A DNA stretch of 64,000 bases from Motiliproteus sp036960175 (GCA_036960175.1 JBALWH010000009.1:56029-120028), one strand, 5' to 3'; shown: positions 42,987 to 52,212, counted from the stretch's first letter. Notes: generated from the sequence alone by a model not told the origin. Translations and numbers: made by a program.

Positions 42987-45092
42987 CTAGCGCTGAAAAG
43001 GCGGCAGAGAGTTCAAAAGTGCCTGCCCATAACGTCGAGTAATCAAACGATTATCCAACACCGTAATCATTCCACGGTCTGTTTCAGAGCGTAGTAGCCG
43101 TCCGCAGGCCTGAATTAAGCGTACTGAAGCGTCAGGGACCGATATATCCATAAATGGATCGCCACCCTGCTTTTTAACCCATTCATGGAGCGCAGACTCA
43201 ACGGGATCTCCCGGCACTGAAAAAGGAATTTTGGCAATAATTACATGGGTAAGCAGCTTACCCGGAAGATCAACGCCTTCAGCAAAGGATGCCAAGCCAA
43301 ACAAGATACTTCCGTCCCCCTCCGTTACTCTTTGTTTGTGTTTCCGTAACAACTCCTGCTTCGAGTACATACCCTGAGCCAGTATCTTTAACTCTGAAGC
43401 AGTCGCCAGCTTTTCCTGCACGCTAAGCAATTGACGCCAGGACGTAAATAGCACCAACACCGCATCATCTTTGGAAATTAACTCCGTTAAAGTGTTTGCG
43501 ACTTCATTATCATGATCCTCGACCTCCGCTGGTGATGCTTTTAAAGCCGGAATGTTCAAGGTGGCGGCACTGTAATCAAATGGACTGGGAACCTTACAAA
43601 AACGAGCGTGTTCTGGCAGACCTGTGCGCATAATCAAACGCTGAAATACACCTAGTGCCGTTAGTGTTGCCGATGTAACCACGGCTCCAGAACAACTCTC
43701 CCAAAGATGTTTTTTCAAAGTATCGGCAGCCAATATAGGACTACTTGAAAGCTCAGTATCTTCTCCGTCGAGACCACTGATACTAGTTAACCACCGAGCT
43801 TGGGGGGCCCCAGCAGAAACACCGGCTTCAGCATAATCACGCCAGAGCGCCCAACTGCCTTCAGTCCTTGTCAAAAAACGCCCCAGAGTCGGATACCATA
43901 ACTCTGCGCCTTCTCTGGAAACTCCCAACAAAGGCTCATCAATCGCTTCTTTTAAAGTCTCTGAAGCGGAATCCAGCACGCTGAACAAACGCCCATAGCT
44001 ACCCGCTAGTTGCACAGCAAAGTCGCGTACGGAATCGGGCACGACTCCTTCAACGAAACGATAATATGCCCGGTCTGAACGTTGTTCAGACACTTGAGCC
44101 TGAAGCTCATCAATTAGCGGGATCAGGTCGCCCTGAATTCTACTAATATTTTCGCTTAATGTTGCAACAGGCTCTAGAGTGCGGGCCAATGACTCCGGAT
44201 TGCCAAGATCCTTCAGCATCTTGGAAAGACCTTTACTGAGTTGTTTCAACCAACTTTGGGTGGATTTCAATCGCACCCGGTGACTGAAGTGCTGAAGCGC
44301 CTTATCGGCTAAATGGTGGCCTTCATCAAAGATATAAATGGTTTCTTCTGGAGGCGGCAAAATAGCACCGCCACCCAAAGCGAGGTCAGATAACACAAGA
44401 TCATGATTAGCGACAATACATGTTGCCTGATCCACCCCCTGTCGTGACCGGAAAAAACAACAACCGCTAAAATGACTACAGCGACGATTAGTACACTGCC
44501 GGTGGTCTGTCGTAATCAGCTGCCAATCTTGGTTATCAATTTCAGTAGGCCAGCTGTCCCGGTCACCATCCCAATCACCACGAGCGTAGGATTCTCCCAG
44601 CTCTTGATAAAACTCATAACCATCGTCATCCAGGCGCAACGCCAACTCATCTTCATAAAGCCCTTGGGTGGGGTTATTTTGTTGATGATTATTCAATAAC
44701 AGATCCAACTTACTCAGACAGAGATAACGCCCTCTACCTTTGACTAACGCAAAGCTGAACTCCAAACCACTATGGGCGGCCAGCTCAGGAAGGTCCTTAC
44801 TAACAATTTGCTCTTGCAGCGCTACCGTCGCCGTAGATATGACCAGTTTCTTTTTGAGATGGCGGGCTACGGGAATAGCCGCCAACAAGTAGGCAATAGT
44901 CTTACCGGTTCCTGTTCCGGCTTCTACCACACTTATTGCGCTACCTTCGCTATCAACACCAAATAAGCCCTTCACGATCTCGGCGATCATCAGACGCTGC
45001 CCATAACGCGCCTTAAAGCCCTTGTTATCCAGGTATTGTGAATAGGCTGCTTGAATCTCTTTCTTGACCGCCTCAGGTATCTGTTTTGCCAC
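42987..45092 (-). CDS. dinG: ATP-dependent DNA helicase DinG
   Basis: This 5'-3' superfamily 2 helicase of the XPD group unwinds R-loops and D-loops. The 701 residues have VVEAGTGTGKTIAYLLA (Walker A), the DEGH box in YIFDEGHHLADKA and QACGRLLRSETDRG (motif VI). Cysteines for a 4Fe-4S cluster are in YLCLSKLDL and HRQCTNRRCSHFSGCC. The start is GTG at 45092. dinG is damage-inducible in E. coli; here it is divergent from lexA, whose tandem LexA boxes lie about 104-138 bases upstream of dinG. Confidence 0.94.
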   Translation of the reverse strand: MAKQIPEAVKKEIQAAYSQYLDNKGFKARYGQRLMIAEIVKGLFGVDSEGSAISVVEAGTGTGKTIAYLLAAIPVARHLKKKLVISTATVALQEQIVSKDLPELAAHSGLEFSFALVKGRGRYLCLSKLDLLLNNHQQNNPTQGLYEDELALRLDDDGYEFYQELGESYARGDWDGDRDSWPTEIDNQDWQLITTDHRQCTNRRCSHFSGCCFFRSRQGVDQATCIVANHDLVLSDLALGGGAILPPPEETIYIFDEGHHLADKALQHFSHRVRLKSTQSWLKQLSKGLSKMLKDLGNPESLARTLEPVATLSENISRIQGDLIPLIDELQAQVSEQRSDRAYYRFVEGVVPDSVRDFAVQLAGSYGRLFSVLDSASETLKEAIDEPLLGVSREGAELWYPTLGRFLTRTEGSWALWRDYAEAGVSAGAPQARWLTSISGLDGEDTELSSSPILAADTLKKHLWESCSGAVVTSATLTALGVFQRLIMRTGLPEHARFCKVPSPFDYSAATLNIPALKASPAEVEDHDNEVANTLTELISKDDAVLVLFTSWRQLLSVQEKLATASELKILAQGMYSKQELLRKHKQRVTEGDGSILFGLASFAEGVDLPGKLLTHVIIAKIPFSVPGDPVESALHEWVKKQGGDPFMDISVPDASVRLIQACGRLLRSETDRGMITVLDNRLITRRYGQALLNSLPPFQR

Positions 45093-45188
45093 GGGTTACA
45101 TAGGTCTCACGTTGAAGGCGCAATCAACCAATAACTAAGCGCGCCTGATAATGAATAAGAACAAATAATTAAATCTATTCAAAAAAAT

Positions 45189-45230
45189 TCGACAACTGTA
45201 TAAAAACACATATACTGTATAAAAACACAG
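45189..45230 (+). promoter_or_regulatory. lexA promoter with two tandem LexA (SOS) boxes
   Basis: Box 2 (45215-45230) is CTGTATAAAAACACAG, a full CTG-N10-CAG site. Box 1 (45196-45211) is the same 15 bases with CAT instead of CAG at the end. They start 19 bases apart. A -35 candidate TCGACA (45189-45194) and -10 TATACT (45211-45216) have a 16-base spacer, so LexA would cover the promoter. Confidence 0.85.
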
Positions 45231-45246
45231 ACTACTTGGAACCACC

Positions 45247-45855
45247 ATGATTAATCTGACCAAGCGGCAAACGGAAGTTCTCGAATGCATTCGGCACTAT
45301 ATAGAAACAACCGGCTATCCGCCAACCCGGGCGGATATAGCCAAAGAGTTAGGTTTCAAGTCCGCTAATGCCGCCGAGGAACATCTCAAAGCGCTGGCGC
45401 GAAAAGGCGCTATAGAAGTAACACCAGGCACTTCTAGAGGCATTCGAATCCCAGACATGGACCAAGGTAACGAGGGTATCCCTATTGTCGGTCGTGTTGC
45501 CGCTGGTAGCCCGGTGTTAGCTCTGGAACATATTGACGAACATTGTCAAATTCCAGCCGATTTTTTCTCACCAAAAGCCGACTATTTCCTTCGCGTTCAA
45601 GGTTTAAGCATGATTGACGTGGGTATATGTGACGGTGATTTACTTGCGGTTCATCAAACCCAGGAGGTCAAAAATGGTCAGATTGTTGTCGCCAGAATTG
45701 ATGATGAAGTGACCGTTAAGCGTTTCGAGAAGAAACAGCACAAAGTAAAATTGATCGCAGAAAACAAAGATTTCTCACCCATTGAAGTGGACTTACGCAA
45801 CCAGGAACTCACGATTGAAGGCCTGGCTGTTGGTGTTCTAAGAAGAGGTAGCTAG
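45247..45855 (+). CDS. lexA: LexA repressor
   Basis: The SOS repressor is cleaved when RecA is active. The 202-residue protein has the winged helix at about 1-65 (TRADIAKELGFKSANAAEEHL) and the cleavage site A86-G87 in GRVAAGSP. The serine-lysine dyad is S121 (QGLSMIDVG) and K158 (VTVKRF), two residues later than in E. coli. All key residues are present. Tandem LexA boxes in the promoter give autorepression. sulA follows after two bases. Confidence 0.97.
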   Translation: MINLTKRQTEVLECIRHYIETTGYPPTRADIAKELGFKSANAAEEHLKALARKGAIEVTPGTSRGIRIPDMDQGNEGIPIVGRVAAGSPVLALEHIDEHCQIPADFFSPKADYFLRVQGLSMIDVGICDGDLLAVHQTQEVKNGQIVVARIDDEVTVKRFEKKQHKVKLIAENKDFSPIEVDLRNQELTIEGLAVGVLRRGS

Positions 45856-45857
45856 CA

Positions 45858-46298
45858 ATGCAAAGCCATATCTACGAAACTCTTGATACCCAGAACCGAT
45901 CTATTCCCTGGTATCCAGCTCCACAGCGACCGAATCCTGCAATGGCTGGAAAAATCACGGAGATTATCCTTCAAGATGAAGACGAATATAATTTTCAGCT
46001 CCTAATGCCGTTACTTGCGCAACTGAGCCAGGATGATCGTTGGTTTGCCTGGATCGCACCACCAAAGAAAATGCCAAAATCCTGGCTACTGCAGGCAGGC
46101 ATCGATATAAACAAGATTATGGTACTACAACCCAATAGCGGTCACGGCGAATTGGAACTGGCAACAAAAGCACTGGAAAGCGGTACTTGCCATGCCGTTA
46201 TTAGCTGGCCTGGTGAACTAAACCGTGAACATTTTGAACGATTACGCAGAGCAGCAATCACTGGTCAAAGTCATGCAATCTTAATCCGACCACGATAG
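45858..46298 (+). CDS. sulA: SulA-like cell-division inhibitor
   Basis: The 146-residue protein matches the SulA/RecA-like fold: EIILQDEDEYNFQLLMPLLAQLS, DDRWFAWIAPP, then GTCHAVISWPGELNREHFERLRRAA. SulA binds FtsZ and blocks division during DNA damage. It is directly downstream of lexA, as in Pseudomonas, unlike E. coli where it is separate. It is under the lexA SOS promoter. A terminator follows at 46354-46380. Confidence 0.88.
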   Translation: MQSHIYETLDTQNRSIPWYPAPQRPNPAMAGKITEIILQDEDEYNFQLLMPLLAQLSQDDRWFAWIAPPKKMPKSWLLQAGIDINKIMVLQPNSGHGELELATKALESGTCHAVISWPGELNREHFERLRRAAITGQSHAILIRPR

Positions 46299-46353
46299 CT
46301 AATGAATTGAAGTCCTGGCAGTCGGATCAGTACAGTTCGAATATAAATAAAGC

Positions 46354-46388
46354 AAAGCCGGCTAATGCACGACCGGCTTTTCTTTCTC
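46354..46388 (+). terminator. Rho-independent terminator of lexA-sulA
   Basis: An eight-base-pair stem (AAAGCCGG/CCGGCTTT) with an 11-base loop is followed by TCTTTCT. The stem overlaps the last codons of the convergent small gene at 46362-46598. Confidence 0.75.
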
Positions 46389-46598
46389 TTCTTCAAAACG
46401 CAGTTTCGCTTCTACGATCAACTGCACACCCGCGGCGATCATTGCCTGAGCAACCCCCACATACTGTTGCTGGAGAGAATCTACGGTTTCTTCGGAAAAT
46501 TTAATCGTTATTACTGGTTCTGCATTGCTATCATTAGCTTTGCGCAATGCGACTCCACCATCTTCCAACTTAACAATTTCCAGTACTTCTGCCGACAT
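46362..46598 (-). CDS. Conserved small protein of the lexA-topA region
   Basis: The 78-residue protein has a strand-rich front (EVLEIVKLEDGGVALRKAND, then PVITIKFSE), a helix (QQYVGVAQAMIAAGVQLIVEA) and a charged end. The same place in Pseudomonas (next to sulA, opposite strand) holds a small hypothetical protein of similar size (PA3009). Function is unknown. It is last of the topA-DUF6586 run, and its 3' end overlaps the lexA-sulA terminator. Confidence 0.75.
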   Translation of the reverse strand: MSAEVLEIVKLEDGGVALRKANDSNAEPVITIKFSEETVDSLQQQYVGVAQAMIAAGVQLIVEAKLRFEEEKEKPVVH

Positions 46599-46657
46599 TT
46601 AGAAACCTATATTCAAAACTGTGTATAACGGACAAACGCGCCCGTTAAGAACTCTGC

Positions 46658-47182
46658 CTACCATTCAACCATTGATTCTCGATGGCGGCTGATCAGCTCA
46701 CGAAAAGCATTGAGCCATTGCTCAAGCTGAGCAATCACCTCATTTTCATCGGCATGGTCAGGATTCACTTGAACTACATGAATCTCGGAGAGACTGGAAT
46801 GCTGAGAGTTCTCCGCCTGATCTCTCTCTTCTGCTTGCCAGCATGCATGGTAAGCCTTGAGCATTTTAGCCAGCCAGCTATCGTCCTCTTCCAGACGGGT
46901 AAGCTCCTTAACTTCCGGAGCCTCCAGTCCTTGCTTAGCAAGAGCATTGGCCAGCTGTTCAATCGATACGATGGTCGAGGCGTCTATACGATAGACTTCC
47001 GCAATTTCTCGCATAAAAGAGCGATGGGCACAGGCTAGATGAAAAAGAATGGACTCATTATAAGATTCAATAAGAACATGCTTGCTCCAATTCGAGCCGT
47101 CCAATGCTGACTTAAGCCTATCTAAATGTAATTGACAAAAATGAAGCTTCTGATTGGTTCTAGAAATATAAACACTCGACAT
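46658..47182 (-). CDS. DUF6586 family protein
   Basis: The helical, 174-residue protein begins MSSVYISRTNQKLHFCQLHLD. It matches the PA3010-type protein that lies between topA and sulA in Pseudomonas, now called DUF6586. ATG 47182 is chosen over an upstream frame to 47227 because AGGA stands six bases before it. The function is unknown. A conserved front helix pair and an acidic middle are visible, with no membrane segment. Confidence 0.82.
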   Translation of the reverse strand: MSSVYISRTNQKLHFCQLHLDRLKSALDGSNWSKHVLIESYNESILFHLACAHRSFMREIAEVYRIDASTIVSIEQLANALAKQGLEAPEVKELTRLEEDDSWLAKMLKAYHACWQAEERDQAENSQHSSLSEIHVVQVNPDHADENEVIAQLEQWLNAFRELISRHRESMVEW

Positions 47183-47263
47183 AAAATATCCTAAAGTAAT
47201 ACTTTCCCTAGCCTTTGCCGAAAACACCTAGTAGCAATATGACCTGAAATAACTTAACAAATG

Positions 47264-49918
47264 CTACTTTTTCGGCTTAGCTTTTGGTTTAGACGTTTGC
47301 TCTTCTACCACCCACTTTCCGCCTTTATAAAAAGCCTTCCAGCCGGTCGCCTTGCCGTCAACTTCGGTCATTACATATTGCTCTTTGGTCTTGCGACTGA
47401 AGCGGATGACCGTCGAATTGCCATCTCCGTCTTTCAGAGGGGCACTGAACAAGAAATTATATTTCGGATCTATCTCTTTCTTGTGAGGAACCAGCTCCTG
47501 CAATTTCGGTGGCCGGGTTTCTCTGTTCTTGGGGAATTGGCTAGCAGCTAAGAACATGCCGGCAGCACCATCGCGCAGCACATAGGTATCTTCAACTTTG
47601 TCGCACTGGAGTTCCGGCATAGGCACCGGATCCATCTTAGGAGGCGCAGCTTCACCACTTCGAAGCAATTTCCGGGTGTTCTTACAGCTATCACTAGTAC
47701 AACCAAAATACTTGCCAAAACGGCCGGTCTTCAACTGCATCTCTTGGCCGCATTTATCGCATTCTATAATAGGGCCTTCGTAACCCTTAATCTTGAACTG
47801 TCCTTCTTCGATCTCAAATCCAGAACATTCTGGGTTATTACCACACACATGAAGTTTGCGCTGTTCATCAATCAGATAGCTATCCATTGCGGTATCACAT
47901 TGTTTGCAACGGTGCTTCGTACGCAACAGCCGTGACTCCGCTTCATCATCGGCGTCAACGCTAATAACTTCGTCACCATGGACGAGATTGACGGTAGATT
48001 TACAACGCTCTTTCGGAGGCAGAGCATAGCCAGAACAACCCAAAAACACGCCAGTACTGGCAGTTCGAATCATCATTGGCCGACCGCAGGTTACACAGGA
48101 TATATCGGTTTCGGTTGGGTTATTAGGACGCATGCCGTCGTCGCTTTCGGCCTGCTCCAACTTACTGGAGAAATTATTATAAAATTCATCCAATAAGCCT
48201 ATCCAGCTCTTCTTATCATTAGCGATGTCATCTAATGACTCTTCCATCTTGGCGGTAAAGCCGAAATCCATTAGCTCAGAAAAACTTTCAGTTAACCGGT
48301 CGGTGACGATATCACCCATTTTTTCAGAATAAAAACGCCTATTTTCCAGCCTAGCGTAACCACGATCCTGGATCGTTGAGATGATCGAAGCATAGGTAGA
48401 AGGACGACCGATACCTCGTTTCTCCAACTCTTTCACCAAAGCGGCTTCGCCGTAACGAGCGGACGGTTTCGTAAAGTGCTGACCGGGATCCAGCTTTTCA
48501 AGCTGCAGGCGATCGCCCAAAGCGAGCTCTGGCAGTATTACGTCTTCATCCTTCTTACTTTGAGTAGGCATAGCCTTCAAAAAGCCATCAAACTTCAGAA
48601 TTCGTCCGCGAGTCCGAAGTTCGAACTCACCACAGCTGACCTTTATGCGAGTACTAGTAAATTGTGCTGGGGGCATCTGACAGGCTACGAACTGGCGCCA
48701 GATCATCTCATATAATCGCTGCGCATCACGCTCAATATCGCCCAACACTGTAGACTTTATTTTTACATCAGAAGGTCGAATCGCTTCATGCGCTTCCTGA
48801 GCGCTGGACTTACTGCTATAGACGCAGGGGTTTTCCGGGAGATAATCAGAACCGAACTGGTTGAGGATATATTCTCGGCAATGTTCAACGGCCTCTTTAC
48901 TCAGATTGGTTGAGTCCGTTCGCATATAAGTGATATGACCGGCTTCATATAAACGCTGAGCCAACATCATTGTTTTCTTAACGCCAAACCCAAGCCTTGT
49001 GCTGGCTGCCTGCTGTAAAGTTGACGTTATAAAAGGAGCATTAGGGCGACTGGTGGTGGGTTTGTCTTCCCGCTGGGCAACCTCATACTGTCCGGACTGC
49101 AACGCCGCCAACGCCGCATCTGTCTGTTCCTTATTGACCGGACGAAAGGCCTTCCCTCCTTGCTTGGTCACATCGAAACGAATTTTTTCCTGCTTGGTTG
49201 ATACTAAGTCTGCAGCGACTTCCCAATATTCTTCTGGAACGAAAGCGCGAATTTCTCTTTCTCTCTCGACAATTAACCGTACCGCCACTGATTGCACACG
49301 ACCCGCTGACAACCCACGAGCTAGCTTCGCCCACAGTAACGGCGAAACCATATATCCAACCACTCGATCCAGAAAGCGACGAGCCTGCTGGGCGTTGACA
49401 TGATGCAAATCCAGCTCGCTTGGCGTAGAAAAAGCATCCGTGATTGCTTTTTTAGTAATTTCGTTAAAAACCACACGCTTATAGCGACTATCATCACCGC
49501 CAATAGCTTCACGAAGATGCCAGGCAATCGCCTCTCCCTCGCGATCCAAATCGGTCGCGAGATAGATAGTGTCAGCATTTTTGGCCAATCGTTTCAGTTC
49601 ATCCACGACTTTTTCTTTACCCGGAAGAATTTCATAGTTGGCTTTCCAACCATTTTCCGGGTCCACTCCCATACGGGTGACCAATTGTTCTTTGGACTTG
49701 CGTTTTTTCTGTATGACTTTCTGCTCTGGAGACAGCTTTCTAGTTGCTGCAGCAGCCAGTGCCCTGGCCTTGGTATCCACGGGCTTGCGAACACCACCAC
49801 TGGTAGGAAGGTCGCGGATATGACCCACACTGGACTTTACTACATAGTCGGAACCTAAATATTTATTGATGGTTTTGGCTTTGGCCGGTGACTCAACTAT
49901 GACTAGTGATTTTCCCAT
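47264..49918 (-). CDS. topA: DNA topoisomerase I
   Basis: This relaxes negative supercoils by cutting one strand. The 884-residue protein has the N-terminal Toprim domain (IVESPAKAKTINKYLG, ATDLDREGEAIAWHL). The active-site tyrosine is in HITYMRTDST near residue 320. Three C-terminal four-cysteine zinc motifs start CVTCGRPMM, CKQCDTAMD and CDKCGQEMQ. A basic tail (KPKAKPKK) ends the protein. Length is normal for the Pseudomonas type. Confidence 0.97.
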   Translation of the reverse strand: MGKSLVIVESPAKAKTINKYLGSDYVVKSSVGHIRDLPTSGGVRKPVDTKARALAAAATRKLSPEQKVIQKKRKSKEQLVTRMGVDPENGWKANYEILPGKEKVVDELKRLAKNADTIYLATDLDREGEAIAWHLREAIGGDDSRYKRVVFNEITKKAITDAFSTPSELDLHHVNAQQARRFLDRVVGYMVSPLLWAKLARGLSAGRVQSVAVRLIVEREREIRAFVPEEYWEVAADLVSTKQEKIRFDVTKQGGKAFRPVNKEQTDAALAALQSGQYEVAQREDKPTTSRPNAPFITSTLQQAASTRLGFGVKKTMMLAQRLYEAGHITYMRTDSTNLSKEAVEHCREYILNQFGSDYLPENPCVYSSKSSAQEAHEAIRPSDVKIKSTVLGDIERDAQRLYEMIWRQFVACQMPPAQFTSTRIKVSCGEFELRTRGRILKFDGFLKAMPTQSKKDEDVILPELALGDRLQLEKLDPGQHFTKPSARYGEAALVKELEKRGIGRPSTYASIISTIQDRGYARLENRRFYSEKMGDIVTDRLTESFSELMDFGFTAKMEESLDDIANDKKSWIGLLDEFYNNFSSKLEQAESDDGMRPNNPTETDISCVTCGRPMMIRTASTGVFLGCSGYALPPKERCKSTVNLVHGDEVISVDADDEAESRLLRTKHRCKQCDTAMDSYLIDEQRKLHVCGNNPECSGFEIEEGQFKIKGYEGPIIECDKCGQEMQLKTGRFGKYFGCTSDSCKNTRKLLRSGEAAPPKMDPVPMPELQCDKVEDTYVLRDGAAGMFLAASQFPKNRETRPPKLQELVPHKKEIDPKYNFLFSAPLKDGDGNSTVIRFSRKTKEQYVMTEVDGKATGWKAFYKGGKWVVEEQTSKPKAKPKK

Positions 49919-50112
49919 AGTGGATAAAACTCTATCAGGGCTAATTAAGGAGAAGAACTGCTTAGGAGCGACATATATAAGGCCTCAAGCTCCGGGGGTC
50001 AAGCAGCACAACAATGAATAATCATATTTAGGTCACTCAGGGACATAGCTCTGAGCAAGGGAAACGACTAGTATGAGTATCCGAATTTATAGACGGTTCA
50101 ATTCCTTCCCCG

Positions 50113-50823
50113 ATGAATCCTGACAACCAAATTTTACTCATATCCATTTTACTGGCCGTACTCATTTCAGCGCTGGGAATAAACTATTTTTTCCACAGCC
50201 GCCAGCAAGCAGAAATCAATCGAAGACTCCTCAGCAAACAGATTAAAATTCAGATCGAATTAATTCTGGACGTACTAACTGTATTAAAACAAACAACCTG
50301 TAGCCCACACCTAGTGTCTGCATTAACTGACCACTCGATTGAGCTTATTGGACGACTTAAACGCCTCAATCCTGCTTCAGACATAACAGACCAACTTCAG
50401 GGGAATTTCGCCGTGGCCACCACACCGGCCCTAGTCATCCATAGCGAGCGTGGTATTCAACAGGCTCAAAGAAGTATTCAAGATGGCAGCAAACTGTTGC
50501 GCTCTTTGAAACAACAGGGCCGACTAACTCCACTGCAATTCAGTGAGTTTAGCCAGGAACTCAGCTGGATACATTGTCTTATCGAAGCGGATGCGCACGT
50601 TGAACATGGTAAAAAACTATTAGAAAACAACAAAAACAACGTTGCCATCGCTCATTTCAAACAAGCTAAAACCGCCGTCACCAAGCTGGGCGGAACACAT
50701 AGCGGCAAAGTGCAAAAGACAGAAGAAATCAACAAATTAATTAGCGATGCCAAACCGGCTGAAACGAAAGACCCTGCACCGGCTCAAGGTTCAGCTGATA
50801 AATCCGGGGCCGAAAGTAAATAA
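50113..50823 (+). CDS. Uncharacterised membrane-anchored protein
   Basis: The 236 residues have one membrane helix at about 7-26 (LLISILLAVLISALGINYFF), then a basic helix, a mostly helical middle (SERGIQQAQRSIQDGSKLLRSL) and a disordered Lys/Ala/Pro/Glu tail from about 205. I recognise no family. The middle could be a coiled coil or TPR-like. No ribosome site is clear before the ATG. It lies divergent from topA, with 194 bases between. Confidence 0.65.
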   Translation: MNPDNQILLISILLAVLISALGINYFFHSRQQAEINRRLLSKQIKIQIELILDVLTVLKQTTCSPHLVSALTDHSIELIGRLKRLNPASDITDQLQGNFAVATTPALVIHSERGIQQAQRSIQDGSKLLRSLKQQGRLTPLQFSEFSQELSWIHCLIEADAHVEHGKKLLENNKNNVAIAHFKQAKTAVTKLGGTHSGKVQKTEEINKLISDAKPAETKDPAPAQGSADKSGAESK

Positions 50824-50852
50824 TACGTCAGGCTGACCCCGAGGTTAGGTGA

Positions 50853-51062
50853 TTAATCACCAACATACTGAAAGCGTAAAACCGACGCCCCATCTTGCTC
50901 TACCTGCTCTGTAAACATCGACAACGGACGAACCCAAAGGCTAAAGTCTCCGTAAAGTGTTCTATAAACCACCAGCTGCTCTTGGGTTTCTGAGTGTTTT
51001 GCCACTCCCAGCACTTCATATTCTGGGCCTTTATAGTGCCGATAACGTCCACTTTTTAGCAT
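50853..51062 (-). CDS. DUF1653 family protein
   Basis: The 69-residue protein is a single DUF1653 domain: GRYRHYKGPEYEVLGVAKHSET, then YRTLYGDFSLWVRPLSMF. The fold is a small beta barrel and the function is unknown. It is close to topA in Pseudomonas (PA3012) too. The stop codon is inside a perfect 14-base palindrome, GGTGATTAATCACC. Confidence 0.88.
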   Translation of the reverse strand: MLKSGRYRHYKGPEYEVLGVAKHSETQEQLVVYRTLYGDFSLWVRPLSMFTEQVEQDGASVLRFQYVGD

Positions 51063-51106
51063 TTTTTTGTAGTTCCAAGTCTAAAATTCAAATAATGATT
51101 TTTGAG

Positions 51107-51613
51107 TCAGATGTTGGTATCCAGCATCCGCTGCAACAGGTGTTTTATCTGCTCAACCGAATCGGCATCCCCTTTTTCATACCAATATACTGATACTGAT
51201 ACTGGAGTGGACTCTAGCGAATATGCATCTTTCGGCAACAGCCCAATAATTTCCTGCATCTGCCGTAATTGTTCAGCTTCCAGCTGGTCTTCGCCTTTAG
51301 ACCAGCACCATCCGTCAGGGAGCCCGTTGGTGGCATGACTATTTAGCTTGAAAATTTGCCACGGAATTGTTTTTTTATTCTCTCGCCGCAGAGCGTTGGT
51401 CCTAGATAAGCGATAAGCGACACAATCTCTTTCATCTGGAATAGCTTCTCCAATAGCCCTTGGAAACAGCAACCTGCTTATCTGAACCTGGATTCCCTGA
51501 CGCATCGCATGCTGGCGTAACAACGCCTGCACTTTCTGTTTTGGCGATGGCATCATCCACAACATCGATCCAACAATCGACATAAGCAGTAAAATAATAA
51601 TGACCCAGTTCAT
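51107..51613 (-). CDS. Uncharacterised membrane-anchored protein
   Basis: The 168-residue protein has an N-terminal membrane helix at about 2-20 (WVIIILLLMSIVGSMLWMM) and a cytoplasmic or periplasmic domain with conserved-looking ERDCVAYRLSR and LPDGWCWSKGED. I recognise no family. AGGT is seven bases before the ATG. It lies 44 bases upstream of the DUF1653 gene on the same strand. Confidence 0.65.
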   Translation of the reverse strand: MNWVIIILLLMSIVGSMLWMMPSPKQKVQALLRQHAMRQGIQVQISRLLFPRAIGEAIPDERDCVAYRLSRTNALRRENKKTIPWQIFKLNSHATNGLPDGWCWSKGEDQLEAEQLRQMQEIIGLLPKDAYSLESTPVSVSVYWYEKGDADSVEQIKHLLQRMLDTNI

Positions 51614-51706
51614 TTTTTTACCTATATTCAGAGTGATAGAGTCGTATTTATATCGATATGGTCTACGTTAAGCCAGATACATTACGGAAATACAGAGGCA
51701 TACAAG

Positions 51707-52138
51707 ATGAGTTACCAACATATCCTTCTTGCAGTTGATCTCACTGAAGAATCCATTCAAGTTGCCGAGAAAGCGGTAACCTTGGCTGGTCAGAACGCCT
51801 GTTCCCTAAGCTTGGTCCACGTGATAGAGCCCCTCAGTTTTGCCTATGGAGGGGACGTCCCTATGGACCTGTCGGCAATTCAGGAGCAACTGGACGAACA
51901 TGCCCAACAGCGACTTAACAGTTTCTGCGAACAGCTCAATTACGAAGTGGAGAAGCTCTACGTCGTCTCTGGCCATACAGAAAGTGAAATCCATCGCATT
52001 GCCAATCAAGACAATATCGACCTAATTGTGGTCGGTAGTCACGGCAGACATGGCTTGGCACTATTGTTAGGATCAACTGCAAATGGTGTACTGCATGGGG
52101 CAAGCTGTGACGTGCTGGCAGTTCGGGTCAAAGCGTAA
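51707..52138 (+). CDS. Universal stress protein, UspA family
   Basis: The 143-residue protein has the Usp fold: HILLAVDLTEESIQVAEKAV at the start and VVGSHGRHGLALLLGSTANG near the end. The glycine loop is one residue shorter than the canonical G-2x-G-9x-GS, so ATP binding is uncertain. Usp proteins support survival in growth arrest and stress. The gene has its own upstream region. A strong hairpin separates it from uup. Confidence 0.92.
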   Translation: MSYQHILLAVDLTEESIQVAEKAVTLAGQNACSLSLVHVIEPLSFAYGGDVPMDLSAIQEQLDEHAQQRLNSFCEQLNYEVEKLYVVSGHTESEIHRIANQDNIDLIVVGSHGRHGLALLLGSTANGVLHGASCDVLAVRVKA

Positions 52139-52170
52139 CAGCGGCCCCTGCGCTTGTAGAACACATCGCT

Positions 52171-52199
52171 GCACACGGGGGTAACCTACCCCCGTGTGC
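52171..52199. terminator. Strong symmetric hairpin between the convergent Usp and Uup genes
   Basis: A perfect 13-base-pair stem (GCACACGGGGGTA with TACCCCCGTGTGC) and a three-base loop lie 32 bases after the Usp stop and 13 bases after the uup stop. There is no U-tract on either side. It is a likely bidirectional terminator or transcript-end stabiliser. Confidence 0.7.
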
Positions 52200-52212
52200 C
52201 CTGCAATACTCC

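Noticed and set aside
50848..50861. A perfect 14-base palindrome GGTGATTAATCACC
   Set aside because: With no loop it cannot form a hairpin, and it covers the DUF1653 stop codon, so it is likely a by-product of coding sequence. No second copy was noticed nearby.
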